Assembly (NCBI RefSeq): GCF_002807055.1
Contig: NZ_NIXN01000001.1
Location: forward strand, 496,001-560,000
Direction of reading: 5' to 3'
Source of the DNA: Confluentibacter citreus
Lineage (GTDB): Bacteria; Bacteroidota; Bacteroidia; Flavobacteriales; Flavobacteriaceae
Length of the DNA: 64,000 bases
This document shows, in pieces, positions 36,124 to 45,160 of this stretch (the stretch's first letter is position 1; each line of letters begins with the position of its first letter). The notes under the pieces are model-generated. The model made no database searches and was not told where the DNA came from. It worked only from the letters and a program-made list of their open reading frames with translations. A program made the position numbers and the translations under genes.

Positions 36124-38127
36124 ATGTCTGAAGAAAAAAAACCACTTAACTTTTTAGAGCAAATTATAGAAGAAGATTTAGCGAATGGTTTACCAAAAAG
36201 CAAATTGCGTTTTAGGTTTCCTCCAGAGCCAAATGGCTATTTACATATTGGACATACCAAGGCCATTGGTATCAGTTTTGGTTTGGGTGAAAAATATAAT
36301 GCCCCGGTAAATTTGCGTTTTGATGATACCAATCCGGCAAAAGAAGAACAAGAATATGTGGATGCCATAAAAGAAGATGTAGCTTGGTTGGGCTATACTT
36401 GGGATAAGGAGTTATTTTCATCAGACTATTTCCAACAGCTTTACGATTGGGCAGTGCTATTTATAAAGGAAGGCAAGGCTTATGTTGATTCACAATCCAG
36501 CGAAGCCATGGCAGAGCAAAAAGGAACGCCCACGCAGCCAGGTATTGATGGGCCTTATAGAAACAGGAGCGTTGCCGAAAATCTGGATTTATTTGAACGC
36601 ATGAAAAACGGTGAGTTTGAAGAAGGCTCACACATTTTACGTGCTAAAATAGATATGCAACACCCCAATATGTTGATGCGCGACCCTATTATGTACCGTA
36701 TTTTAAAAAAACATCATCATAGAACGGGCAACGATTGGTGTATTTACCCCATGTACGATTGGACACATGGCGAAAGCGACTATATCGAACAAATATCACA
36801 CTCGTTATGCTCTTTGGAATTTAAGCCCCACAGAGAGCTTTATAATTGGTTTTTAGAGCAGATAATTGATGAAGGTAAACTCAAACCCAAGCAACGGGAA
36901 TTTGCGCGTTTAAATTTAAGTTACACCATTATGAGCAAGCGTAAACTGCTCAAATTGGTAGAAGATAACATTGTAACGGGTTGGGATGACCCGCGGATGC
37001 CTACTATTTCGGGGTTACGACGCAGAGGCTATACACCAACCTCCTTAAGAAAGTTTGTTGAAACGGTAGGTGTTGCTAAGCGGGATAATGTGATTGAAGT
37101 ATCGTTATTAGAGTTTTGTATTCGTGAAGATTTAAACAAAACGGCACCTAGGGTTATGGCGGTTTTAGACCCTGTGAAACTGGTAATTACCAATTATCCT
37201 GAAGGGAAGGAAGAATGGTTGGAAGCCGAGAATAATCAAGAAGATGAGTCGGCAGGTTTTAGAAAAGTACCATTTTCACGAGAGCTTTATATCGAAAAAG
37301 AAGACTTTAAAGAAGAAGCGGGAAACAATTTTTTCAGGTTAAAATTAGGGGGTGAAGTACGTCTTAAGAATGCATATATCATCATAGCTGAACGTGTTGT
37401 AAAAGATTCAAATGGGAATATTACGGAAATCCATTGCACCTATTCTGAAGACACCTCAAAAAAAGTGAAAGGCACATTGCATTGGGTATCTGTTAAACAC
37501 GCCATTAAAGCAGAAGTTAGAGAGTATGATAGATTGTTTTTAGATGAAGCTCCTGATAGTCATGCAGACAAAGATTTTATGGAATTTTTAAATCCGAACT
37601 CATTAAAACTCGTTAATGCTTTTGTGGAACCAAGTTTAAGAGATGCTAAAGTAGGCGAGAGGTTCCAGTTTCAGAGGATTGGTTACTTTAATGTTGATAA
37701 CGATTCCACTAATGAGAAATTAGTATTCAATAAAACGGTTGGATTAAGAGATTCTTGGGAAAAACAAAAACCAGTAGAGAACAAAAATAACAATCAAAAC
37801 AAACAACAAAACATTCCATCTCAACCACAAAGAAAAGCTATTGATGTTATTCAACAGTTAGGAAAAAAATACACCAATTTGCCAGAGGAAAAACAGTTAA
37901 AAGCGAAAACTGAAATCCAACAATTGGCCAAAGATGTTAGTTATGAAGAATTGCAACCTTTATTTAACACAGCAGCAAAAAAAGTAGGAACACGAATAGC
38001 TGTTACCATTGCTTTAGATGTATTGCTTAAGAATGGGTTACAAAGGAATGCTGAAATTAATGCCTTTATTGCAAATGCTTTAGAAGATGAGAATGACTTG
38101 TTGAGAGCAGAAGCACAATTGGTATAA
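36124..38127 (+). CDS. glnS: Glutaminyl-tRNA synthetase with C-terminal extension
   Basis: This class I synthetase joins glutamine to tRNA-Gln. The HIGH motif is seen in FPPEPNGYLHIGHTKAIG and the KMSKS equivalent is MSKRK. FDDTNP and DWTHGESDYIEQISHSL are GlnRS/GluRS family blocks. At 667 residues it is about 110 longer than the E. coli enzyme. The extra C terminus (about 555-667) begins after a Gln/Asn-rich linker and is predicted helical (IDVIQQLGKKYTNLPEEKQ, then KVGTRIAVTIALDVLLKNG). I do not recognise this domain with certainty. It may aid tRNA binding. Confidence 0.94.
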   Translation: MSEEKKPLNFLEQIIEEDLANGLPKSKLRFRFPPEPNGYLHIGHTKAIGISFGLGEKYNAPVNLRFDDTNPAKEEQEYVDAIKEDVAWLGYTWDKELFSSDYFQQLYDWAVLFIKEGKAYVDSQSSEAMAEQKGTPTQPGIDGPYRNRSVAENLDLFERMKNGEFEEGSHILRAKIDMQHPNMLMRDPIMYRILKKHHHRTGNDWCIYPMYDWTHGESDYIEQISHSLCSLEFKPHRELYNWFLEQIIDEGKLKPKQREFARLNLSYTIMSKRKLLKLVEDNIVTGWDDPRMPTISGLRRRGYTPTSLRKFVETVGVAKRDNVIEVSLLEFCIREDLNKTAPRVMAVLDPVKLVITNYPEGKEEWLEAENNQEDESAGFRKVPFSRELYIEKEDFKEEAGNNFFRLKLGGEVRLKNAYIIIAERVVKDSNGNITEIHCTYSEDTSKKVKGTLHWVSVKHAIKAEVREYDRLFLDEAPDSHADKDFMEFLNPNSLKLVNAFVEPSLRDAKVGERFQFQRIGYFNVDNDSTNEKLVFNKTVGLRDSWEKQKPVENKNNNQNKQQNIPSQPQRKAIDVIQQLGKKYTNLPEEKQLKAKTEIQQLAKDVSYEELQPLFNTAAKKVGTRIAVTIALDVLLKNGLQRNAEINAFIANALEDENDLLRAEAQLV

Positions 38128-38205
38128 ATAATTTATATACTTCTAAAAAACAGGCGCTTATAATAAATTTATTATATTTATATCTTAAATTTAAAACTAA
38201 CTCCT

Positions 38206-38688
38206 ATGGATTTTATTAACCCTATTGCAATCGTTCTTGCCGCACTTTCGGCAATGGTTGTTGGTTTTGTTTGGTATAACCCCAAAGTTTTTGGAACTGC
38301 TTGGATGCAAGCCGCGGGGATGTCTGAAGAACAATTAAAAACCGGCAATATGTTTAAAATATTTGGCTTGGCCTTATTGTTTGCATTTATATTAGCATCG
38401 GCCATGCCAGCTATTGTCGTTCATCAAATGGGCGTTTATAGCTTGGCTCAAGGAGAATTAGGCATATTACCAGAATATAATGCCTTTTTGGATGTTTACG
38501 GCGATGCTTTTAGAACCTTTAAACATGGCGTTTTTCACGGTGTTTTCGCAGGTATTTTTATTGCCTTGCCTATTTTGGGAACAAACGCTGTATTTGAACA
38601 TAAAAGCGCGAAATATATTTTTATAAACGTTGGGTACTGGATCCTTACTTTAGGCATCATGGGAGGCATTATTTGTGGTTGGAAATAA
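38206..38688 (+). CDS. DUF1761 membrane protein
   Basis: This 160-residue protein has four predicted membrane helices. The DUF1761 pattern is clear: ALSAMVVGFVWYNPKVFGTAWM, then FALLFAFILASAM-like second helix, and FKHGVFHGVFAGI in the third. The function is unknown. It is followed by a hairpin terminator. Confidence 0.82.
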   Translation: MDFINPIAIVLAALSAMVVGFVWYNPKVFGTAWMQAAGMSEEQLKTGNMFKIFGLALLFAFILASAMPAIVVHQMGVYSLAQGELGILPEYNAFLDVYGDAFRTFKHGVFHGVFAGIFIALPILGTNAVFEHKSAKYIFINVGYWILTLGIMGGIICGWK

Positions 38689-38711
38689 TATTTATAATTT
38701 TTAACTTTAAC

Positions 38712-38747
38712 AAAGACTGAAGTGTTATAACTTCGGTCTTTTATTTT
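38712..38747 (+). terminator. Rho-independent terminator after the DUF1761 gene
   Basis: AAAGACTGAAGT and ACTTCGGTCTTT form a 12-base-pair stem (one G-U pair), followed by a T-rich tail. It ends just before the next start codon. Confidence 0.8.
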
Positions 38748-38751
38748 TCTA

Positions 38752-39906
38752 TTGAACACATACCACATTTATTTTTCTTATAAAGAGCTTCCAGAAATTT
38801 GGGATCGTATGGTGGCACACGATATTTTTCTTCAGTGCAGCTATTTAAAAGCTTTGGAAAACGCCTCTCCAAATAACATACAATGGTTTTATGTGGGCAT
38901 TTTTAATGACAATGAATTAGTAGGCGTCGCCATTATTCAACGTGTTCAGCTCTACTTAAAAGATATGTTTAGGGAAACTAAAGTATCTTGTTTCAGAGAG
39001 TTTTTCAGGAACATAATTTCCAAAGTTTTAAAGGGCAATATGTTGGTTGTTGGCAACCTAACCCATACGGGACAACATGGTGTTTTTTTTCTAAAGAATA
39101 AAATAACGCCTACGGATTATTTAAGTATGGTTTGTGAATCCATTGAAGAACTTAAAAAGCACATCAAACAAAATCAGCAGAAAACCATAAGAGCTATTAT
39201 GTTTAAGGACTATTATGAAGAAGATTTAATTCATAATGAAACCGATTTTTTCAATAAAAACCAATTACATAAAGTAACCGTTCAACCAAATATGGTGATG
39301 CCCATAAAACCTAATTGGACTTCAAATGAAAATTATATTAAAGATTTTAATAAGAAATATCGAGACAGATATAAAAGGGCCAAAAAGAAATTAGGAAATG
39401 TTGTTTGTTCAGAATTAGACATTAATACCATAAAAAGTCAATCCGAAAAGCTGTATAACCTCTATTTAAATGTATCAAACAATGCAAAATTCAATACCTT
39501 TTTCCTTCCTGAAAACCATTTTTACAGTCTAAAACTTCAATTGAATGACGACTTTAAAGTTTTTGGTTATTTTTTAGAGGATGAATTGGTTGGTTTTTAT
39601 ACGCTTCTTTTAAATGGCAAGCATTTAGAAACCTATTTTTTAGGGTATGACGAGAAGCATCAATATTCAAACCAGTTATATTTAAACATGCTTTATGATA
39701 TGGCAAAATTTGCTATCGGGAATAAGTTTGAAAATGTAGTTTATGCCCGAACTGCCATGGAAATTAAAAGCTCTGTTGGCGCTATTCCCAAACCAATGGA
39801 GATTTATGTGAAACATACAAACAGTTTTTTGAACAGTATACTAAAACAGCTTTTTAAGTTAATGGATCCAACCCAAAAGTGGGAGCAAAGGCATCCGTTT
39901 GAATAA
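38752..39906 (+). CDS. BioF2-like (Acetyltransf_6) GNAT-type acyltransferase
   Basis: This 384-residue cytoplasmic protein resembles the BioF2/FemAB-like acyltransferases. KKYRDRYKRAKKKLG lies in the middle, and YLNVSNNAKFNTFFLPENHFYSLK, VGFYTLLLNGKHLETYFLGYD and YLNMLYDMAKFAI form the C-terminal GNAT fold. The only suitable start is TTG 38752, directly behind the upstream terminator. The acceptor is unknown. Confidence 0.7.
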   Translation: MNTYHIYFSYKELPEIWDRMVAHDIFLQCSYLKALENASPNNIQWFYVGIFNDNELVGVAIIQRVQLYLKDMFRETKVSCFREFFRNIISKVLKGNMLVVGNLTHTGQHGVFFLKNKITPTDYLSMVCESIEELKKHIKQNQQKTIRAIMFKDYYEEDLIHNETDFFNKNQLHKVTVQPNMVMPIKPNWTSNENYIKDFNKKYRDRYKRAKKKLGNVVCSELDINTIKSQSEKLYNLYLNVSNNAKFNTFFLPENHFYSLKLQLNDDFKVFGYFLEDELVGFYTLLLNGKHLETYFLGYDEKHQYSNQLYLNMLYDMAKFAIGNKFENVVYARTAMEIKSSVGAIPKPMEIYVKHTNSFLNSILKQLFKLMDPTQKWEQRHPFE

Positions 39907-39937
39907 AAAAACCTCGAACATAAAGTCGAGGTTTTTT
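39906..39937. terminator. Bidirectional terminator between converging genes
   Basis: AAAAAACCTCGA (39906-39917) and TCGAGGTTTTTT (39926-39937) are perfect 12-base arms around an eight-base loop. They serve the acyltransferase gene on the plus strand and the SPFH gene on the minus strand. Confidence 0.9.
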
Positions 39938-39956
39938 GCTTTTAATAATTTTTAAA

Positions 39957-40886
39957 TTAGTCTTCTTTTTTATTGTTTTTAGCATTTTTCATAGCTTCAC
40001 CAATTTGATTACTCGCCGTAAAACTAGCCAGCATATCATTTAACATGCTATTTGCTGCCTGTGGTGAATTTGGCAATAAAATAAGGTTACTATTAGTATG
40101 TTGGCCAATAGATTGTAATGTATCATAATGTTGTGTTACTACAATCAATGCAGAAGCTTCTTGTGAGTTGATACCAACTTTATTTAGCACCATGACAGAT
40201 TCTTCTAAACCACGGGCAATTTCACGACGCTGATCGGCAATACCTTGTCCTTGTAAACGTTTGCTTTCGGCTTCGGCTTTCGCTTTTTCAACAATTAAAA
40301 TACGTTGCGCATCACCTTCATATTGAGCTGCAGTTTTTTCTCTATCTGCGGCATTAATTCGGTTCATGGCTTCTTTTACTTGGGCATCAGGGTCAATATC
40401 TGTTACTAGGGTTTTAATGATATCGTATCCATAATCAAGCATGGCTTCGTTTAATTCAGATTTTACGGCAATAGCGATATCATCTTTTTTTAAGAAAACA
40501 TGATCTAAAATCATTTTTGGAACTTCGGCACGTACCACATCAAATACATAACTCGTAATTTGATCGTGCGGATAATCTAATTTATAAAAAGCATCTTCAA
40601 CCTTATCTCTAATAACTTTATATTGAACAGATACTTTTAAGCGCACAAACACATCATCCTTAGTTTTTGTTTCAACAATAACATCTAGTTGTTGAATTTT
40701 TAAACTTAGTCGGCCAGCGATTCTATCAACCAAAGGAATTTTTAATTGTAGGCCAGAATGACGGACACTTTGGAATTTACCAAACCGTTCAATAATGGCT
40801 GCAGATTGCTGTTTAACAGTAAAAAAGGACGAGAATAAAATAACCAATCCTAAGAAAATAATTGGGAAAAGAATAAAATCAGACAT
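39957..40886 (-). CDS. SPFH/band-7 family membrane protein (stomatin/QmcA-like)
   Basis: This 309-residue protein has one N-terminal membrane helix (FILFPIIFLGLVILFSSFF) and then the SPFH domain (about 25-190) with VKQQSAAIIERFGKFQSVRHSGLQLKIP and LDVIVETKTKDDVFVRLKVSVQYKV. A long Ala/Glu-rich coiled coil follows (about 185-240; AEAESKRLQGQGIADQRREIARGL). Such proteins form membrane ring assemblies and affect membrane proteases. Here the role is not fixed by neighbours. It diverges from the porin-like gene. Confidence 0.9.
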   Translation of the reverse strand: MSDFILFPIIFLGLVILFSSFFTVKQQSAAIIERFGKFQSVRHSGLQLKIPLVDRIAGRLSLKIQQLDVIVETKTKDDVFVRLKVSVQYKVIRDKVEDAFYKLDYPHDQITSYVFDVVRAEVPKMILDHVFLKKDDIAIAVKSELNEAMLDYGYDIIKTLVTDIDPDAQVKEAMNRINAADREKTAAQYEGDAQRILIVEKAKAEAESKRLQGQGIADQRREIARGLEESVMVLNKVGINSQEASALIVVTQHYDTLQSIGQHTNSNLILLPNSPQAANSMLNDMLASFTASNQIGEAMKNAKNNKKED

Positions 40887-40933
40887 GACAATGGTTTTAA
40901 AAAAGTTAGAAAATTAATATACAAAAATTATAT

Positions 40934-40941
40934 TATATTTG
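40934..40941 (+). promoter_or_regulatory. Promoter -7 box for the porin-like gene
   Basis: TATATTTG matches TAnnTTTG and lies 18 bases before the start codon at 40960. Confidence 0.45.
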
Positions 40942-40959
40942 AGCACTTAATACAAATAT

Positions 40960-41643
40960 ATGCAATATAAATGCCCTTTGCTATTAGTAGCCATCACGAT
41001 GTGTTTTGTTACAAAAGGTTTTGCTCAGCGTCCAAGTTATCAAATCACCAATGGTATTGGAATTTTTGGAGGCATTACAAAATTTAATATTGCTACCGAT
41101 AATTTTACTACAGCTCAAGGAGATGGTTTTGTTGGAGGTCTAAGCGCTACGGTTGACATTCCCCATAAGTGGTACAATGTGAGTTTTGGGATGCAACTTT
41201 CAGAGAATAATTTGGGGATTTCCGCAAGGCCAACTATTGTAAGTTCTGAAGAAGTATTTATCGATTACAAACTATTTGCCGCCCAAGTAGCCATGCTTAT
41301 GCACATAAAGGTTATTGAAACGTATTTTACCATAGATGTGGGACCTATGATTCAATATAACGGTAAACTTGAAGTTAAGGACAAGGGACAGAAAGATTAT
41401 TATATAAATAACTATACTAATCTAACGGCAACGGACATTATAAATATATCCCAATTTAATTTTAATGGTGCCATTGGGGCGTCTGCCGGAATAAAAAACT
41501 TTAAGCTGAAAGCGCAATATATTTATGGTTTTACCAATATTTTAAAGAAACTGGAAAACCAAAATTTAGATACTACAGGTGGCGATGCACGATTTAAAGG
41601 CAACCAGAATATGTTGGTTTTAGGGGCTATGGTTTCTTTTTAA
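40960..41643 (+). CDS. Outer-membrane beta-barrel (porin-like) protein
   Basis: This 227-residue protein has a signal peptide (ending KGFAQ). Alternating amphipathic strands follow, and the C terminus ends LGAMVSF with the terminal Phe typical of outer-membrane barrels. Repeated Gly/aromatic strands (GIGIFGGITKFNI, FIDYKLFAAQVAML, FNGAIGASAGIKNF) fit the small OmpW/PorT-like barrels common in this phylum. No precise function can be given. It stands alone, between divergent and convergent minus-strand genes. Confidence 0.72.
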   Translation: MQYKCPLLLVAITMCFVTKGFAQRPSYQITNGIGIFGGITKFNIATDNFTTAQGDGFVGGLSATVDIPHKWYNVSFGMQLSENNLGISARPTIVSSEEVFIDYKLFAAQVAMLMHIKVIETYFTIDVGPMIQYNGKLEVKDKGQKDYYINNYTNLTATDIINISQFNFNGAIGASAGIKNFKLKAQYIYGFTNILKKLENQNLDTTGGDARFKGNQNMLVLGAMVSF

Positions 41644-41730
41644 GATTTGTCTTATTAATAATTAATATACAGACTAAATAGTTAAGCAATCATTGATTTT
41701 AAAAAAAGTCTTTAAAAATCTTTGTTCCCT

Positions 41731-43404
41731 CTAATATTTAAAAAGTTTAATTTTGAGTATACTGATATTATCAAGATACACATCTGAAGCTATATTATAG
41801 GGATTTGGTGGTAGTTTTATTCCAAACTCATCGCCATTTAAAGTCCTCTTTTTTACCCATTTCCCACCAACAAACTTTCCTTCTTCAACTGAAAGGAGTT
41901 GAGAATTTGGATTGCTAGAATCAGCAGACTCATGCCTAACATGACAAGCATTTCCAGATACAATAAATTCATCTTCAGAAATCTGAATGATCAAACCATA
42001 TCCCTTAATAAGTGAGTCCTTTTGTATGTCATAGTTAGGTTTAAAGATAAAGTCTCCAAGTTGAAAAGATGTTGGTGATGCATCATCACCTTCCATAAAA
42101 CCGTTTATTTTATCTTCAACTTGGGCTTGGGTAATCAACGGACTCAGATTATGAAGTACTTCATACGCTTTCTTTATTGAATGGTTACTATGATACGTTT
42201 GATGATCAATACCAAATGGCGAAAACCCCATGGCTTTGAAATGTCCGAAACTAAAAAATGCTTTGGGAGCAGCACTTATAGTATCATTCATCCAAATGGC
42301 ACAAGCTTCAGGTATAAGCAAAGGGTTGTTGTTATGTACAAAATTTTTAGCTGACAAACCGAATGTTGGGGAGTAATTGTCATTGGCAAGAATATCAATA
42401 TCAGGAGCACCAGCTTGCCAAATATCAATCATGAGGTAATTTGGTCCTCCGCTAGGCCAAACGCCGGGAATGAGATTGCCTCCCGATGCATCCCAAGCAT
42501 TTACAAATGTTGGTAGATTATAAATAGCCTTACCCGCCTTAGCAAGTTCATTTACATATTTAGCGTAATGCCATGCCATATATATTTCATCGGTATTTGG
42601 TGATTTTCCAAAAATGGCTTCCCATGTACCTTGAGATTTTGAACCATTATTTACATATGGCTCATAAATGTTTGGTTTTAATTTATTAAGATTATTGGTA
42701 ATGTATGTAATTAATTCACTAGGGACTTGTTGTTCAAATAGTTCGTTAGCTTCAGGTGAAAAATCCCTGGTGCCTCCCAACAAACCAACCTCATTTTCAA
42801 TTTGCATCATTAATACCGTACCCTGTTTATCAACCTGAACAATGCGTTCCATTAACTTTTTATAAGCCTTCAAATCGGCATTTAAACAATTTTTATTAAT
42901 GTTTGAAATGGTGGTGGAAATTTTCCCGTCTTTAAAAAGCATGCGAGGGAAACGTTGCATATCAGTTTTAACCCAATCAGGCGTATAATTGGACTCGCCA
43001 TTTTTCCAACTTCCAAACCATAGAATAACCAGTTTCAAGTTATTGTCATGTGCACTTTGTATGTGGCTATCGATAAGTGAGTAATTAAAAGTATCTTCTT
43101 CTGGTTCAAATTGTTGCCAAGTTATGGGTAAAAAAACCGTGTTGACATTAAGGGATTTAGTGCGTGCCCAAATATCTTTCATATGCTCAATGCTCGATGC
43201 AGAAGAGTTTAATAATTCAGCTCCAATAATTAAAAAGGGTTCATCGTTTACATACAATTGTTTAAGTCCTTTAGATTCTTTGATTTTTGTTAAAGTCAAA
43301 TTGGTAGTTAAGTCCTCTGAATTTGAAGATTTATTATGATTGTTACATGCTATTAGTAAAGCCAATAATAGCACATAAACTAAAGGAAATTGGATTCTTT
43401 TCAT
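41731..43404 (-). CDS. GH35/DUF5597-type beta-galactosidase-like lipoprotein
   Basis: This 557-residue lipoprotein has a lipobox ending LLIAC (Cys20). The catalytic barrel is of the GH35/GH42-like type. QIENEVG carries the acid/base Glu205, and LLIPEACAIW is the likely nucleophile strand with Glu366. A DUF5597-type C-terminal domain follows (about 430-557). Beta-galactosidase or a related exo-glycosidase activity is likely, but the true substrate is open. It is a single-gene unit on the minus strand, away from the glucan locus. Confidence 0.8.
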   Translation of the reverse strand: MKRIQFPLVYVLLLALLIACNNHNKSSNSEDLTTNLTLTKIKESKGLKQLYVNDEPFLIIGAELLNSSASSIEHMKDIWARTKSLNVNTVFLPITWQQFEPEEDTFNYSLIDSHIQSAHDNNLKLVILWFGSWKNGESNYTPDWVKTDMQRFPRMLFKDGKISTTISNINKNCLNADLKAYKKLMERIVQVDKQGTVLMMQIENEVGLLGGTRDFSPEANELFEQQVPSELITYITNNLNKLKPNIYEPYVNNGSKSQGTWEAIFGKSPNTDEIYMAWHYAKYVNELAKAGKAIYNLPTFVNAWDASGGNLIPGVWPSGGPNYLMIDIWQAGAPDIDILANDNYSPTFGLSAKNFVHNNNPLLIPEACAIWMNDTISAAPKAFFSFGHFKAMGFSPFGIDHQTYHSNHSIKKAYEVLHNLSPLITQAQVEDKINGFMEGDDASPTSFQLGDFIFKPNYDIQKDSLIKGYGLIIQISEDEFIVSGNACHVRHESADSSNPNSQLLSVEEGKFVGGKWVKKRTLNGDEFGIKLPPNPYNIASDVYLDNISILKIKLFKY

Positions 43405-43490
43405 AATATTAGTTTTAAGAACATTTCAATATTTATTTATAGAAGGTTAAACGAATTTATCATTTTTTATGAGAATCCAAGTTCAACTTT

Positions 43491-43524
43491 ATAAAAAATC
43501 CTCTTCATAAAATGGAGAGGATTT
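43491..43524 (-). terminator. Rho-independent terminator for gltX
   Basis: Read on the minus strand, AAATCCTCT pairs with AGAGGATTT (nine base pairs, 43524-43516 and 43504-43496) and is followed by TTT. It ends the gltX transcript. Confidence 0.8.
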
Positions 43525-43546
43525 ATAATTTATACTTTAAGATAGA

Positions 43547-45058
43547 TTATAGTGTCTTTACCAAATTCTCAATACGCTCCACCGTTTCAATTTTACCAAT
43601 CATAAACATGATTTCAAAAACTTCTGGACCTTGTAAAGCACCCACCAAAGCTAAGCGCAACGGCATCATCACTTTTCCAAAACCAATGCTTTTTTCAGTT
43701 ATCCAAGCTTTAATATCTGTTTGAAGATTTTCAGCAGTAAAATCATTGACTCTTTGGATGATAGTAACCAGTTCAAGCATTAACTCTGAAGTACTTTCAT
43801 TAATTGCTTTTTTTACAGCGTTTTCATCATAACTTTTTGGTGCTTGAAAAAAGTAAAAACTCAAATCCCATAAATCGCTAATAAATGTGGCACGCTCTTT
43901 TACAAGTCCAACTACAAGAGCCACGTAATTAACATCAATATCGGTTAATTGATTGTATTGTGACACAAACGCTTCTGCAAGCGCCATATCATCTTGTTCT
44001 TGCATGTAATGGTGATTGAACCACTTGATTTTTTCAGGATCAAACCGTGCACCCGATTTATTAACGCGTTCTAGTTCAAACGCGTTAATTAATTCATCAA
44101 GACTAAAAATTTCTTGTTCGGTTCCAGGGTTCCAGCCTAAAAAAGCCAAGAAGTTTATCATAGCCTCTGGGAAATACCCATCTTCTTTATAACCTCTAGA
44201 AATATAATGTGTTTGAGGATCTTCCCATTTCAAAGGAAACACAGGGAATCCCATTTTATCACCGTCACGTTTACTTAATTTCCCAGTACCAGTTGGTTTT
44301 AAAATCAAAGGCAAATGCGCAAACTCTGGAGCTTTCCAACCAAATGCTTTGTATAATTGATAATGCAAGGCTAGGGAAGGTAACCATTCTTCACCACGAA
44401 TCACATGTGTAATCTCCATTAAATGGTCATCTACAATATTCGCTAAATGATAGGTTGGCATCCCATCGCTTTTAAAAAGAACCTTATCATCTAAAATATT
44501 GGTATCGATTTGTATATCACCACGAATGATGTCTTTTAAATGCAGTGTTTCATCTTGTGGAGATTTAAACCGAATCACATAATCATCGCCCGCATCCAAT
44601 TTAGTTTTTGTTTCTTTTTCGCTAAGCGATAAGGAATTGCTTAATTTTAATCGGTTATGCCAATTGTAGATAAAGGTTTTTCCTTTTTCTTCATGGTCTT
44701 TCCTATGGAAATCAAGAGTTTCTGCCGTATCAAAAGCGTAATAGGCATCACCAGAAGCGATTAATTGTTCCGCATATTTTTTATATAAATGTTTGCGCTC
44801 GCTTTGTCTGTAAGGGCCAAATTTTTCGTTTATACCTGGGCCTTCATCAAAGGGAATGCCACACCAATTCAATGAATCAATGATATATTGTTCGGCTCCT
44901 TCAACATAACGGTTTTGGTCTGTATCTTCAATTCTTAGTATAAAAGTGCCTTGATGTTTTTTTGCAAATAAATAATTGAATAAAGCAGTACGCACACCAC
45001 CAATATGAAGTGGCCCTGTTGGACTTGGTGCAAAACGAACACGAACGTTTTTGGACAT
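43547..45058 (-). CDS. gltX: Glutamyl-tRNA synthetase
   Basis: This 503-residue class I synthetase loads glutamate on tRNA-Glu. VRFAPSPTGPLHIGGVRTAL holds the HIGH motif and GTGKLSKRDGDK the KMSKS motif. IRGEEWLPSLALHYQLYKAFGW is a further family block, and the C-terminal anticodon-binding helical domain is complete. An in-frame ATG at 45094 adds only an unlikely 12-residue leader, so MSKNVRVRF (45058) is chosen. It diverges from the DUF4175 gene. TATCTTTG on the minus strand (45084-45077) is a good -7 box, 18 bases before the start. glnS is also present in this window, so glutaminylation need not go through GatCAB. Confidence 0.96.
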   Translation of the reverse strand: MSKNVRVRFAPSPTGPLHIGGVRTALFNYLFAKKHQGTFILRIEDTDQNRYVEGAEQYIIDSLNWCGIPFDEGPGINEKFGPYRQSERKHLYKKYAEQLIASGDAYYAFDTAETLDFHRKDHEEKGKTFIYNWHNRLKLSNSLSLSEKETKTKLDAGDDYVIRFKSPQDETLHLKDIIRGDIQIDTNILDDKVLFKSDGMPTYHLANIVDDHLMEITHVIRGEEWLPSLALHYQLYKAFGWKAPEFAHLPLILKPTGTGKLSKRDGDKMGFPVFPLKWEDPQTHYISRGYKEDGYFPEAMINFLAFLGWNPGTEQEIFSLDELINAFELERVNKSGARFDPEKIKWFNHHYMQEQDDMALAEAFVSQYNQLTDIDVNYVALVVGLVKERATFISDLWDLSFYFFQAPKSYDENAVKKAINESTSELMLELVTIIQRVNDFTAENLQTDIKAWITEKSIGFGKVMMPLRLALVGALQGPEVFEIMFMIGKIETVERIENLVKTL

Positions 45059-45160
45059 ATTTTGTAATTTTGTATGCAAAGATACAATTAACACATAATT
45101 ATAAACCGTCTATAAAAAAAATTGTAGTTTAGTAAGTTATAATTAAGTAGAGCGAATAGA

